Positions 1-8,705 of a DNA stretch of 61,167 bases are shown here, piece by piece; the stretch's first letter is position 1, and the number at the start of each line of letters is the position of its first letter. The notes beneath the pieces were generated by a model, which was given only the letters and a program-made list of their open reading frames with translations, made no database searches and had not been told where the DNA came from. The stretch lies in NCBI GenBank assembly GCA_036500145.1, contig DASYCO010000038.1:1-61167 (forward strand). The letters are read 5' to 3'. Position numbers and translations under genes: made by a program. Source of the DNA: CAMAVH01 sp036500145. GTDB lineage: Bacteria; Pseudomonadota; Alphaproteobacteria; SMXQ01.

Positions 1-145
1 GGCCCTCGTGCTGCTCGGCAAGCTGCCGCGCGCCGTCGTCCGCCCGCCGCTCGCCAGGATCGGCAAGCCCGAGGTCGACCGCATCGCTCAGGCCCTCAAG
101 GCCGCAGGCATGCTCCAAGACAGCAAGATCAACAACGCCGCTTGA
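1..145 (+). CDS. DapA-family aldolase/lyase, C-terminal fragment (cut by window start)
   Basis: The open frame enters from the left edge in frame 2 and stops with TGA at 143-145, giving 47 residues. The segment LPRAVVRPPLARIGKPEV followed by an amphipathic helix ending in AGML is the usual C-terminus of dihydrodipicolinate synthase/N-acetylneuraminate lyase-type TIM barrels, where a 'VRPPL' element precedes the last helix. Catalytic residues lie outside the window, so the substrate is unknown. In a catabolic setting, members of this family often cleave or dehydrate keto-acids rather than make lysine. The M24 gene begins 67 bases downstream on the same strand, so co-transcription is plausible. 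Confidence 0.6.
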   Translation, partial: ALVLLGKLPRAVVRPPLARIGKPEVDRIAQALKAAGMLQDSKINNAA

Positions 146-212
146 ACGCGGTTCACAGCAAGGCTCGCGGGCAAAACAAAAATCGCCCGCGAGCACAGTA
201 ACGGGGACGGAA

Positions 213-1418
213 ATGACCACCACTACGACTGCCGAATGCAACTACGTCGCGAACTTCACGCTCAAGGAGCGTGAGCACCGCTGGGGCCGCGTGCGCAAGC
301 GCATGGTCGAAGAGAAGCTCGACTGCCTGATCAGCTTCCCCAACCAGGGGCGCTATGAGCAGCTTCAGGCCAACACGCGCTACCTGACCCAGATCGGCGG
401 CTTCGCCACCGAAGTCTGCGTCGTCTTCCCGCTCGACGGCGAAGTCACCGCGCTGGTGCAGAGCGCCGGCGACGTCGAGTTCTGGGGCCTGGCGCAGAAC
501 TGGATCAGCAAGTTCCGCAATACCCAGCGCAAATGGGCGGAGGGCATGATCGCCCAGCTCAAGGAGCAGAAGCTGCCGCCCAAGTCGCGCGTCGGCGTCA
601 TCGGCCTGAAAGGCCTGATCCGCGCGCCGGACGGCGTCGTGCCCTGGTACATGTTCGAGCGCGTGAAGGAAGCCTTCCCCGACATCGAGTTCGTCAACGC
701 CACGCACGTGATCCTCGAAACGCGCGCCGTGAAGTCCGACGAAGAAGTCGGCTTCATCCAGAAGGCCGAGGAGATCGCCGAAAAGGCCGTGGACTCCATG
801 TTCGCCATCGCCCGCGCCGGCGTGAAGGAGAACATCCTCTATTCGGAGCTGCTCCGTACGATGCTCGCCAACGGCGCCGAGCTGCCGACCATGATCTACT
901 GGGTCGCCGGCAATCCGCGCCTGCGCCACATCTATCCGGTGCCGCGCCCGCTGAAGGTCGGCGATGTCATCGCCAACGAGATCGAGGCCAAATATGCCGG
1001 CTACATCGCGCAGATCAGCGCGCCGGCCATCGTCGGCCCCATCACCGACCGCCTGGCGCATCTCTACGAGAAGTCCGAAGAGCTGTTCAATCGCATGCTG
1101 CCGCTGATGCTGCCGGGCAAGCGGGCCATGGATGTCGGCAAGGACTACGTGGAGATCGTGCAGTCCATGGGCTTCAAGCACATCCCCTGGCCGATGCATG
1201 GCCGCGGCCTGGGCGACGACCTGCCCGTCATGCAGAACCCCCTCGCCGAGACCGACGCGGTCTTCGAGGAGAACCAGGTGCTGATCTTCAAGCCCGGCAT
1301 GATCGACCCGAAGGCCCCCGACGACGACGAGCGGGTCGGCGACACGGTGGTCATCACCAAGACCGGCGCCAAGCGGCTGGGCAAGCGTCCGCTCGGCATG
1401 ACCGAAATCCCGGTCTGA
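213..1418 (+). CDS. M24-family (creatinase/aminopeptidase P fold) protein lacking the metal ligands
   Basis: This 401-residue protein has the length and two-domain layout of creatinase and Xaa-Pro peptidases: an N-terminal creatinase domain (about 15-165) and a pita-bread domain (about 175-395). The five positions that bind two metals in methionine aminopeptidase are nearly all replaced. The first Asp is Glu256 (NEIEAKYAGY), the second is Gln267, the active-site His329 is kept (MHGRG), and the two Glu positions are Lys360 (IFKPG) and Gly376 (VGDT). A metal-free hydrolase of creatinase type is therefore likelier than a peptidase. The start ATG has a purine-rich GGGGACGGAA upstream. Two relatives at 16385-17611 and 25357-26577 share the same substitutions. 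The substrate is unknown. Confidence 0.85.
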   Translation: MTTTTTAECNYVANFTLKEREHRWGRVRKRMVEEKLDCLISFPNQGRYEQLQANTRYLTQIGGFATEVCVVFPLDGEVTALVQSAGDVEFWGLAQNWISKFRNTQRKWAEGMIAQLKEQKLPPKSRVGVIGLKGLIRAPDGVVPWYMFERVKEAFPDIEFVNATHVILETRAVKSDEEVGFIQKAEEIAEKAVDSMFAIARAGVKENILYSELLRTMLANGAELPTMIYWVAGNPRLRHIYPVPRPLKVGDVIANEIEAKYAGYIAQISAPAIVGPITDRLAHLYEKSEELFNRMLPLMLPGKRAMDVGKDYVEIVQSMGFKHIPWPMHGRGLGDDLPVMQNPLAETDAVFEENQVLIFKPGMIDPKAPDDDERVGDTVVITKTGAKRLGKRPLGMTEIPV

Positions 1419-1427
1419 CGCGCGCAT

Positions 1428-1458
1428 GAGGGAGCCGCCGGAAACGGCGGCTCCCTTC
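1428..1458 (+). terminator. Stem-loop after the first M24 gene
   Basis: A perfect 11-bp inverted repeat (GGGAGCCGCCG, 1430-1440) with a GAAA loop pairs with 1445-1455, and an A-T pair extends it. It starts about 11 bases after the M24 stop codon. The following U-tract is weak (TTCAC), so it may act as an imperfect terminator or a 3' stabiliser. Confidence 0.55.
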
Positions 1459-1520
1459 ACGCTCATCGGCGCTTCCTTGCCTCAATAAGCCGAAACGCCG
1501 GAAAGGCGACGACAACGAAC

Positions 1521-2924
1521 ATGGCCGCCTCCACGGCATCCCCTCTTACGCCACGATACACGCCGCTGCTTCTCGTGCTCGGCGTCGTCGCCCTGCTGGT
1601 CGTCGCGACCCAGGTCGCCGGAGATCACTTCAGGCTCTACGCCGCCGCGATCATCGTCGGCTTCGCCATCGCGTCCTGGACCCTCGGCCTGCTCGCCGAG
1701 CCCCTGACGACGCTGCTGTTCTTCCTGCTCGTGATCCTGTTCGGCGTCGCCACGCCGGAGGTCGCCTTCTCCGGCTTCCTTTCGCCCGCCTGGTGGCTGC
1801 TGCTCGGCGGCTCGATCATCGCCGCCGCCGTGGAGACGACGGGCCTCGGGCAGTATCTCGCGAACAAGCTGTTCGGCAGCCGCAACCTGACCTATTCGCA
1901 GGCCGTCGTCGCCGTGGCCCTCGGCGCCATCGTCCTGACCTTCCTGATGCCGTCGGCCATGAGCCGCACCTTGCTGCTGCTCCCCATCGTTCGCGCCTTC
2001 GCCGAAGACCTCGGGCTGACCTCCGACCGGCCGGGCTACAGCGGGCTGATCCTGACGGCGGCCGCCTCCACCTACCTGCCCTCCACCGCGGTGCTGCCGG
2101 CCAACATCCCCAACACCATCCTGCTGGGCTCAGCCGACGCCCTCTACGGCGTCAAGATGACCTATGGCCCCTATCTGCTGCTGCATTTCCCGGTCCTCGG
2201 CATCCTCAAGACCGTGGTCCTGGTCTGGCTCGTCTGCTGGATGTTTCCCGAGCGGGAGCCCCTGGTCCGCCGCCACAGCCCGGACGCGGTGCGGCCGCTC
2301 TCGCCCGAGGCCCGCCGGCTCGCCCTGCTGCTGGCCCTGTCCCTTGTGCTGTTCGCGACGGATTCCATCCATGGCATCTCGCCGGCCTGGATCACGCTGG
2401 GCGCCGCCATTCTCTGCATCCTGCCGCCCTGGGGCATGATCGCGCCCAAGACGGTGTCGGAAAAGAGCAGCCTCATCACGCTGCTCTACATCGCCGGCAT
2501 CATCAGCCTGGGCACGGTGGTCGCCGGCGCGCAGCTCGGCGAAGTCGTCAGCGCCTGGATCCTCGGCCAGTTCCAGATCGTGCCCGGCGAGACGGCGACC
2601 AACGTCGGCATCCTCAGCATCATCGGCATCGCGCTCAGCCTGCTGACGACCGGCACCGGCTTGCCGGCCGTCTTCACGCCGCTGGCCGGCGAGTTCGCCA
2701 CGGCGACGGGCCTGCCCATCGTCACGGTCCTGATGCTGGAGGTTATCGCCTTCTCGACCGTGCTGCTGCCCTACATCTCGCCGCCCATCATGGTGTGGCT
2801 GCAGTTCAGCGGCGTCACCGTCCGCAACGCGAGCAAGCTCTGCCTTGCCCTCGGCGCGGTCACGATCCTAATTCTGTTTCCCATCGACTATCTTTGGTGG
2901 CAGCTGCTCGGCTACATCCCCTAG
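1521..2924 (+). CDS. DASS/SLC13-type sodium:anion symporter family permease
   Basis: A 467-residue hydrophobic protein with about a dozen predicted membrane segments. The overall pattern, including paired hairpin regions such as TFLMPSAMSR (about 134-143) and STAVLPANIPNTI (about 188-200), with a matching C-terminal repeat (TTGTGLPAVFTPLAG), fits the divalent anion:Na+ symporter (DASS) family. That family moves di- and tricarboxylates or sulfate across the inner membrane. It lies 102 bases after the first M24 gene, beyond a hairpin, and upstream of the tautomerase gene on the same strand. The likely role is carboxylate uptake for the adjacent catabolic genes. No strong Shine-Dalgarno sequence precedes the ATG, so the start is moderately certain. 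Confidence 0.8.
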   Translation: MAASTASPLTPRYTPLLLVLGVVALLVVATQVAGDHFRLYAAAIIVGFAIASWTLGLLAEPLTTLLFFLLVILFGVATPEVAFSGFLSPAWWLLLGGSIIAAAVETTGLGQYLANKLFGSRNLTYSQAVVAVALGAIVLTFLMPSAMSRTLLLLPIVRAFAEDLGLTSDRPGYSGLILTAAASTYLPSTAVLPANIPNTILLGSADALYGVKMTYGPYLLLHFPVLGILKTVVLVWLVCWMFPEREPLVRRHSPDAVRPLSPEARRLALLLALSLVLFATDSIHGISPAWITLGAAILCILPPWGMIAPKTVSEKSSLITLLYIAGIISLGTVVAGAQLGEVVSAWILGQFQIVPGETATNVGILSIIGIALSLLTTGTGLPAVFTPLAGEFATATGLPIVTVLMLEVIAFSTVLLPYISPPIMVWLQFSGVTVRNASKLCLALGAVTILILFPIDYLWWQLLGYIP

Positions 2925-3005
2925 GGGCTGCCCCAATCGACCGCTTGCGCTACGACGGCAAGGTTCCCGGCAGGGGACGCATTTCAACGGACAGTGGAGG
3001 ATACG

Positions 3006-3194
3006 ATGCCTGAAGTCTACGTATACGCATTCGAAGGACGCACCATCGAGCAGAAGCGGAAGCTCGTGCAGTCCATCACCACGGCGGTCACCGACAGCTT
3101 CAGCGTGAAGCCGGAGGCCGTCACGGTGCAGATCATCGAAGGCAAGCGCGAGAACCGCGCCGTCGCCGGCGTGCTCGCCGCCGACGCTACCTGA
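3006..3194 (+). CDS. 4-oxalocrotonate tautomerase-like small protein
   Basis: A 62-residue protein of typical 4-OT monomer size. The start is the ATG at 3006 with GGAGG about 6 bases upstream. It gives Met-Pro, so Pro1 becomes the N-terminal catalytic base after Met removal. An upstream in-frame start at 2994 would bury that proline. In mature numbering Arg11 (EGR) is present, but Arg39, which binds the substrate carboxylate in canonical 4-OT, is Thr (AVTVQI). The enzyme is thus probably a tautomerase of a different specificity, or a related decarboxylase/dehalogenase. 4-OT enzymes act after meta-cleavage of catechols, consistent with the dioxygenase-rich neighbourhood. Confidence 0.85.
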   Translation: MPEVYVYAFEGRTIEQKRKLVQSITTAVTDSFSVKPEAVTVQIIEGKRENRAVAGVLAADAT

Positions 3195-3405
3195 CAGCGC
3201 AGCGAGGACGCGGTCCTTTGTGACCGAGGGCCGCGCCCCTGCTACAGTTGGCATAAGAATTGCTCATGTAAAGATACGCTTGCTGACATAAAGGATACCC
3301 CAGCGATCCCCCATTGAGATCAGTCGCAGCTGTAAAGAGTCGTTTGGTTCGTCGCGCCCACCCGCCGATTGCAACTTTATCCGTCTTACAGTTATGGAGG
3401 CTGAC

Positions 3406-4467
3406 ATGGTCCGGTTTCGCTTAAAGCCCAATCGCCTTTCCTTGCGCGCCTTGGCGGCCCTGGCCTTCGGAATGCCGCTTTTGCCCGGCGGCGCTTTTTC
3501 CGCAGGCGTCGAAGACTTCTACAAAAGCCATGACGTCACCCTCGACGTCGGCTTCAGCGCCGGCAGCGCCTACGACCTGTACGCCCGCCTTCTGGCGAGG
3601 CAGATGGGCGCCCACATTCCCGGCAAGCCGAACATCATCGTTCAGAACATGCCCGGCGCCGGCAGCCTCAAGCTCGCCAATTTCCTTTACGGCGTCGCCC
3701 CCAAAGACGGCGCCGTGTTCGGCACCTTCGCCCGCGGCGTGCCGACGGAACCCCTGATCGGCACAGGCGAAGTGCAATATGACGCCTCGAAACTGACCTG
3801 GATCGGCAGCGCCAGCAGCGTCGCCAGCATCTGCGCCACCTGGCACGACACGCAGATCAAGACGCTCGACGACCTGCTGACCAAGCCTTCGGTTTTCGGC
3901 GGAGAGGGCGCCGGGTCGAACACCGCGACCTATCCCATCATCATCAAAAGCCTTTTCAACGCGCCGATCAAATTGATCGTCGGCTATCCGGGCGGCAACG
4001 AAATCAACATGGCCATGGAACAGCGCGAAGTCGACGGGCGCTGCAGCTGGTCATGGAGCGCCGTCAAAGGCACCAAGCCCGACTGGCTGAGGGACGGCAA
4101 GATCAACATCCTCATGCAGCTCGGCATGAAAAAGAACGACGAGCTTCCGAACGTTCCCGCCGTGATGGACCTCGCCAAGACCGACCGCCAGCGCCAGATC
4201 CTCAAGCTCGTGTTCAGCGGCCAAGACATGGGCTGGCCCTTCGCCGCGCCGCCCGACATCCCGGCCGACCGGAAAGACGCTTTGCGCGCCGCCTTCAGCG
4301 CCACGATGGCGGACCCCGCCTTCCTCGCCAAGGCCGACGAAGCCAAGCTCGAGATCGTCGATCCGATGAGCGGCGCGGAAGTCGAGCAGCTCGTCGCCGA
4401 CATGTATGCGACGGCCCCTGCGGTCATCGCTGAAGCCAAAGCCATGATGACCCAAAGCGCGCGCTGA
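3406..4467 (+). CDS. TctC/Bug-family periplasmic solute-binding protein
   Basis: A 353-residue protein with an N-terminal export signal (basic start, then ALAALAFGMPLL). The mature part opens with VTLDVGFSAGSAYDLYARLL and IVQNMPGAGSLKLANFLY, the signature beta-strand/loop of tripartite tricarboxylate transporter binding proteins (TctC, Bug). An ATG lies at 3394, but GGAGG at 3396-3400 sits ideally for the ATG at 3406, which is therefore chosen. No TctA or TctB membrane partners lie nearby, as is common for Bug proteins. It ends convergently with the MFS gene. The ligand is probably a carboxylate. The promoter presumably lies in the 211 bases after the tautomerase gene. Confidence 0.88.
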   Translation: MVRFRLKPNRLSLRALAALAFGMPLLPGGAFSAGVEDFYKSHDVTLDVGFSAGSAYDLYARLLARQMGAHIPGKPNIIVQNMPGAGSLKLANFLYGVAPKDGAVFGTFARGVPTEPLIGTGEVQYDASKLTWIGSASSVASICATWHDTQIKTLDDLLTKPSVFGGEGAGSNTATYPIIIKSLFNAPIKLIVGYPGGNEINMAMEQREVDGRCSWSWSAVKGTKPDWLRDGKINILMQLGMKKNDELPNVPAVMDLAKTDRQRQILKLVFSGQDMGWPFAAPPDIPADRKDALRAAFSATMADPAFLAKADEAKLEIVDPMSGAEVEQLVADMYATAPAVIAEAKAMMTQSAR

Positions 4468-4477
4468 GCCAGACGGC

Positions 4478-4501
4478 CCGGCCGGCGTGTCGGCCGGCCG
4501 G
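4478..4501. terminator. Bidirectional hairpin between convergent genes
   Basis: A 9-bp perfect stem (CCGGCCGGC, 4478-4486) with a six-base loop pairs with 4493-4501. It fills the 38-base gap between the stops of the TctC-like gene (plus) and the MFS gene (minus). There is no clear U-tract on either side. Confidence 0.5.
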
Positions 4502-4505
4502 ACTC

Positions 4506-5735
4506 TCAATGGACGGGATCGGGGTTCTGCGGCGTGAAGAGCCGGCCGCGCTCCGTCCAGAGCACGACCAGCAGCGCCGTCGCGTTCAGAACGAAGAAGC
4601 CGATGCCGAGCGGCAGCACCGTGCCGTCGAACGCCTGGCCGACGACCAGTCCGCAGGCCGCGCCCACCACGGTCGTGAAGAAGCCGACGAAGGACGACGC
4701 CGTGCCGGCGATGGCCCCGAGGGGCTGCAGGGCCATGGCGTTGAAGTTCGGCAGGGTCAGGCTGAAGAAGAAGTGGATCAGCGCGATCTCGGCGCAGAAC
4801 AGCACCAGCGGCGGACGGCCGTCGAACGCCAGCGCGAAGCCGATCTGCGCCGCCGCCACGAGAATGCACATGCAGACCGCGCCGTGCGACAGGCGGCGCA
4901 TGCCATAGCGCCGCACCAGCCGCGAATTGACCAGGGCCCCCACGCCCATGGAGGCGGCGATGCAGCCGAAGGCCACCGGGAACAGCGGCCCCAGGGCGTA
5001 GACGTCCGTCTCCAGTATCTGCTGCGCGCCGCCGACATAGGCCATCAGGCTGCCCATGACCAGTGCGGCGCAGACCGTGTAGCCGAAGCTGACACGCGTG
5101 GCGACGGTCTGGCGGAAGCCGGCGTAGATGCGGCGCATGGAGAAGGTCAGCCGGTATTCCGGATGCAGGGTCTCCGGCATGCGCGCGCCGAACCAGACGG
5201 CCAGCGCCAGCCCGACGACGAAGGTGCTGAGGAAGATGAAGTGCCAGCTGCCGAACAGCAGGAAGAAGCTGCCGATGGCCGGCGCCACCACAGGCACGAT
5301 GATGAAGACCATCATCGTCAGCGACATGACGCGGGCCATCTCGCGACCCTCGAAGCGGTCGCGGACGATGGCGGCGGCAAGCACGCGGCTGGCCGCAGCG
5401 CCCATGCCCTGGATGACGCGCGCCGCCAGCATCAGTTCGAAGGTGGGCGCGAAGATCGCCAGGATGCTGCCGAGCGAGAAGACGGCGAGGCCGCCCAGCA
5501 CCACCGAGCGCCGGCCCGCCACGTCGGAGATCGGTCCATAGACCAGCTGCATGGCGCCGAAGCCGAAGAGATAGGCGTAGACGACGAGCTGGATGCGGTT
5601 GTCGTCGACGGCGAAGCTTTCGGCGATGGGGCCGAAGGCCGGCAGCATGTTGTCGATGGACATGGAGGTGATGCCCATCATCAGCGCGGTCAGGGCGACG
5701 AACTCGACGAAGGACGGCATACGCGACGGCTTCAT
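4506..5735 (-). CDS. MFS transporter, Bcr/CflA multidrug-resistance type
   Basis: A 409-residue protein with 12 predicted membrane helices. MFS motif A is seen after helix 2 (GPISDVAGRRSVVLGG), and the N-terminus carries the SIDNMLPAFGPIAESF pattern of DHA1/Bcr-CflA drug:proton antiporters. Its ATG overlaps the GMC oxidoreductase stop by 4 bases (ATGA, 5732-5735), so the two are translationally coupled. It may export a product or toxic intermediate of the oxidoreductase. The specificity cannot be told from sequence. Confidence 0.85.
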   Translation of the reverse strand: MKPSRMPSFVEFVALTALMMGITSMSIDNMLPAFGPIAESFAVDDNRIQLVVYAYLFGFGAMQLVYGPISDVAGRRSVVLGGLAVFSLGSILAIFAPTFELMLAARVIQGMGAAASRVLAAAIVRDRFEGREMARVMSLTMMVFIIVPVVAPAIGSFFLLFGSWHFIFLSTFVVGLALAVWFGARMPETLHPEYRLTFSMRRIYAGFRQTVATRVSFGYTVCAALVMGSLMAYVGGAQQILETDVYALGPLFPVAFGCIAASMGVGALVNSRLVRRYGMRRLSHGAVCMCILVAAAQIGFALAFDGRPPLVLFCAEIALIHFFFSLTLPNFNAMALQPLGAIAGTASSFVGFFTTVVGAACGLVVGQAFDGTVLPLGIGFFVLNATALLVVLWTERGRLFTPQNPDPVH

Positions 5736-7393
5736 GACGGGGCATCCGGTGCTGGAACGGGCGGCGGCGCGAACGGCGCCAAGGGCGGCAGGCCGCGGAT
5801 CATGTCGGAGGCTTTATCCGCCATCATGATGACACAAGCGTTGATGTGGGCCGAAATAAGTTCCGGCATGGCGGAGGCGTCGACCACGCGCAGCTTTTCG
5901 ACGCCGCGCACGCGCAGCTGCGGATCGAGCACCGCGTCTGGCCCGTCGCCCATCGGGCAGGTGGCGCAAGGATGCTGCACCGTCTCGACCGTGCGGCGGA
6001 TCCAGGCGTCGATCTCGGCGGCGCTGCGCACGCCGAGCCCCGGGCTGGTCTCCTCGCCGCGATAGGGCGCCAGCGCCGCCTGGGCGCCGATCTCGCGCGC
6101 CAGCTCGACGCCCCGGCGCAGGGTCGCCAAGTCCTCCGGCGCGGTCAGGAAATTGTAGAAGATGCGGATCGGCGCGAAGGGGTCGTTCGAGCGCAGGCGC
6201 AGATGGCCGCGGCTCTGCGGGTGCAGCAGCGTCGGCCCGATGCCGTAGCCGTCGAGGTAGGGCTTGCGCACCCCGGGAAACCACAGATGTGCGTGCGGCG
6301 GCAGGCCGCGAAACAGAAATTCGATGTCCGGCACCGCCAGGTCGGGCCGGGTTTTTATGAAAGCGTGCAGGCCGCCCGGCACCACGGTGCCCGGCCCCGT
6401 GCCGAACAGGTAGGCGCGCAGCATGTTCACGGCCATGCGGTCGAAGCGCATGTCGTCGCGAAAGCGGCTGGCGTTCTCCGGCCGCGTCCAGATCAGGCGC
6501 GCCGTCAGGTGGTCCTGCAGGTTCTGCCCGACCGCCAGGTCGACCAGGGGCTGGATGCCCATCTCGCGCAGATGGTCCGGCGCGCCGATGCCGGACAGCA
6601 TGAGGAGCTGAGGCGAGTTGAAGACGCCGCCGGACAGGATCACCTCCCGCTCCGCCGTGGCACGCACGACCCGGCCACGCCGGACATATTCGACGCCCTC
6701 CGCCCTGTCGCCGCGCAGGAGGATGCGCGTCGCATGGGCCCGCGTCACGACCCGCAGGTTCGGCCGCCGCGCCGCCGGGCGCAGGAAGGCGGTCGCGGAC
6801 GAGCTGCGCCGCCCGTCGCGGATGGTGTACTGGCTGCGGCCGAAGCCTTCCTGCTGGGCGCCGTTGTAGTCCGCCGTCGCCGGGATGCCGGCGGCGCGCG
6901 CCGCCTCGATCCAGGCGTCAAACAGCGGATCCTGCGTCCGGCGCCATTGGGTGCCGAGGGGGCCGTCGCCGCCGCGATAGCCGTCCGCCCCGCCCTCCCA
7001 GGCCTCGCAGCGCCGGAAATAGGGCAGCACGTCGGCGTAGGACCAGCCTGCGGCGCCCCGCTGCGCCCAGCGGTCGTAGTCGCCGCGGTTGCCGCGCGTG
7101 TAGGCCATGACGTTGATCGAGGAGGAGCCGCCCAGCACCTTGCCGCGCGCCGCCGCGATGCGCCGGCCGTCGAGCTGGGCCTCCGGCTCGCTGGCGTAGC
7201 CCCAGTCGTGCAGGCCGTACTCGTACATCTTGCCCATGCCGAGCGGGACATGGATCAGCGGGTCGAGGTCCCGCCCGCCGGCCTCGAGCAGCAGCACGCG
7301 CGCGACGCCGTCCTCGCTCAAGCGGTTGGCGAGCACGCAGCCGGCAGAGCCGGCGCCGACGATGATGTAGTCGTAACTGTCACGCGACGTCAT
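5732..7393 (-). CDS. GMC-family FAD oxidoreductase (choline dehydrogenase-like)
   Basis: A 553-residue flavoprotein. From the ATG at 7393 it begins MTSRDSYDYIIVGAGSAG, with the Rossmann GAGSAG for FAD within 15 residues. Both GMC signatures are present: GGSSSINVMAYTRGNRGDY and SGGVFNSPQLLMLSGIG. The C-terminal active-site region has HPCATCPMG and an ISAHINA segment, where a His sits at the position usually occupied by His or Asn. An in-frame TTG at 7417 would add eight residues but has no better ribosome site. The enzyme likely oxidises an alcohol or aldehyde. It is separated from the upstream ATPase gene by a terminator-like hairpin and coupled to the MFS gene. Confidence 0.9.
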   Translation of the reverse strand: MTSRDSYDYIIVGAGSAGCVLANRLSEDGVARVLLLEAGGRDLDPLIHVPLGMGKMYEYGLHDWGYASEPEAQLDGRRIAAARGKVLGGSSSINVMAYTRGNRGDYDRWAQRGAAGWSYADVLPYFRRCEAWEGGADGYRGGDGPLGTQWRRTQDPLFDAWIEAARAAGIPATADYNGAQQEGFGRSQYTIRDGRRSSSATAFLRPAARRPNLRVVTRAHATRILLRGDRAEGVEYVRRGRVVRATAEREVILSGGVFNSPQLLMLSGIGAPDHLREMGIQPLVDLAVGQNLQDHLTARLIWTRPENASRFRDDMRFDRMAVNMLRAYLFGTGPGTVVPGGLHAFIKTRPDLAVPDIEFLFRGLPPHAHLWFPGVRKPYLDGYGIGPTLLHPQSRGHLRLRSNDPFAPIRIFYNFLTAPEDLATLRRGVELAREIGAQAALAPYRGEETSPGLGVRSAAEIDAWIRRTVETVQHPCATCPMGDGPDAVLDPQLRVRGVEKLRVVDASAMPELISAHINACVIMMADKASDMIRGLPPLAPFAPPPVPAPDAPS

Positions 7394-7510
7394 GGGGGCG
7401 GAAAAGCTGATGGGCAAAGTGAGAGGAAACGGCCGGCCCGGCCGGCGCGACTGACGACCCTACAACCTTTTTCCGGCAGCGGCACCCCAGACGGCCTTGC
7501 CCAAATGGAA

Positions 7511-7542
7511 AGAGCCGGACCATCCTGAGATGGCCCGGCTCT
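7511..7542 (-). terminator. Rho-independent-like terminator after the first importer operon
   Basis: A 14-bp stem with a single mismatch (AGAGCCGG.CCATC, 7511-7524) closes on a four-base loop and pairs with 7529-7542. On the minus strand it follows the ATPase stop at 7583 by about 40 bases and is followed by TTTCC. It separates the 21-kb block from the GMC-MFS pair. Confidence 0.65.
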
Positions 7543-7582
7543 GGTTCCGTTCGTTCCCGCGCGAGGGCGGGGCGCGAAGGCC

Positions 7583-8683
7583 TTAGTTGGCGAGCGCGCG
7601 GCAGCTTTCGGCCGGCAGCCCGAAGCGGATCATGTCGCCGGGGCGCACGCTGGTCGAAGCATGCATCTTCATGCGGATCAGATCCGCGCCGACAGCGACC
7701 TGGAACTCCATCGCATCGCCGAGGAACATGGCCGAAGCGACCTTGCCTTCGAGGACGTTCTTGTTCTGGCCGGCCTGCAGGTCGTCGAAGCTGATGTCCT
7801 CGGGACGGATCACGACCGTGACCTTGTCGCCGACCGACGCGGTGTCGGGCAGGACGCAGCTCATGCGGCCGTTCGACGTCTCGGCCTCGCCGAGGCCCTG
7901 GTGGGTCTTGGGCAGGGCCGTGACCTTGGCCTCGATGAAGTTGGATAGGCCGATGAAGTTGGCGACGAAGCGCTGCTTCGGCTTGCGGTAGATGTCGACC
8001 GGCGAGGCTTCCTGCACGATGCGGCCCTGGTCCATCACCGCGACCACGTCGGACATGGTGAGGGCTTCGAGCTGGTCGTGGGTCACGTAGACCGTGGTGA
8101 TGCCGAGCCGCTTGACCAGCTCGCGCACCTCGACCCGGGTGTCCTCGCGCAGCTTGGCGTCGAGGTTCGACAGCGGCTCGTCAAGCAGCAGGACCTTCGG
8201 CTCGCGCACCAGGGCGCGCGCCAGGGCGAGACGCTGCTGCTGGCCGCCCGAAAGGAAGGGCGCCGGGCGGTCCTGGAAGCCGTCGAGCTGGACGAGCTGC
8301 AGCGCCTTCTTCACCTTCTCCTTGATCTCGGAGGCGTTGAAGCGGCCGCGCATCTCGCGCAAGGGGAAAGCCACGTTCTCGAACACGTTCAGGTGCGGCC
8401 AGATGGCGTAGGACTGGAACACCATGCCGATGTCGCGCTTGTAGGGCGGCAGGGCGATCTGCTTGGTCGAGGAATAGACCGTCTCGCCGCCGATCGAGAT
8501 GCGGCCTTCGGTCGCCGCCTCCAGGCCCGCGATGCAGCGCAGCGTCGTCGTCTTGCCGCAGCCCGAGGGGCCCAGGAGGGTGTAGAACTGGCCGGTCTCG
8601 ACCCGGATGTCGATGCCGCGGACGGCATGGACGATGCCACGTTCGCTGGCGTAGCGAACATGCAGATTTTCGATCTCGATCAC
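7583..8683 (-). CDS. ABC importer ATPase (Fe3+/spermidine/putrescine class), importer A
   Basis: A 366-residue nucleotide-binding protein with Walker A GPSGCGKTT (about 38-46), the signature LSGGQQQR, Walker B VLLLDEPLSNLD and a switch His (TVYVTHDQ). A C-terminal TOBE-like region of about 110 residues marks importers of the PotA/FbpC class. The start is GTG at 8683, supported by GGGAG 8-10 bases upstream. It powers the fused permease encoded two genes upstream. A Rieske oxygenase gene lies between them. It is the last gene before the hairpin at 7511-7542. The TOBE-like domain may take part in regulation, but nothing here shows how. Confidence 0.92.
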   Translation of the reverse strand: MIEIENLHVRYASERGIVHAVRGIDIRVETGQFYTLLGPSGCGKTTTLRCIAGLEAATEGRISIGGETVYSSTKQIALPPYKRDIGMVFQSYAIWPHLNVFENVAFPLREMRGRFNASEIKEKVKKALQLVQLDGFQDRPAPFLSGGQQQRLALARALVREPKVLLLDEPLSNLDAKLREDTRVEVRELVKRLGITTVYVTHDQLEALTMSDVVAVMDQGRIVQEASPVDIYRKPKQRFVANFIGLSNFIEAKVTALPKTHQGLGEAETSNGRMSCVLPDTASVGDKVTVVIRPEDISFDDLQAGQNKNVLEGKVASAMFLGDAMEFQVAVGADLIRMKMHASTSVRPGDMIRFGLPAESCRALAN

Positions 8684-8705
8684 GTCTTATTCTCCCAGTA
8701 GAGGC

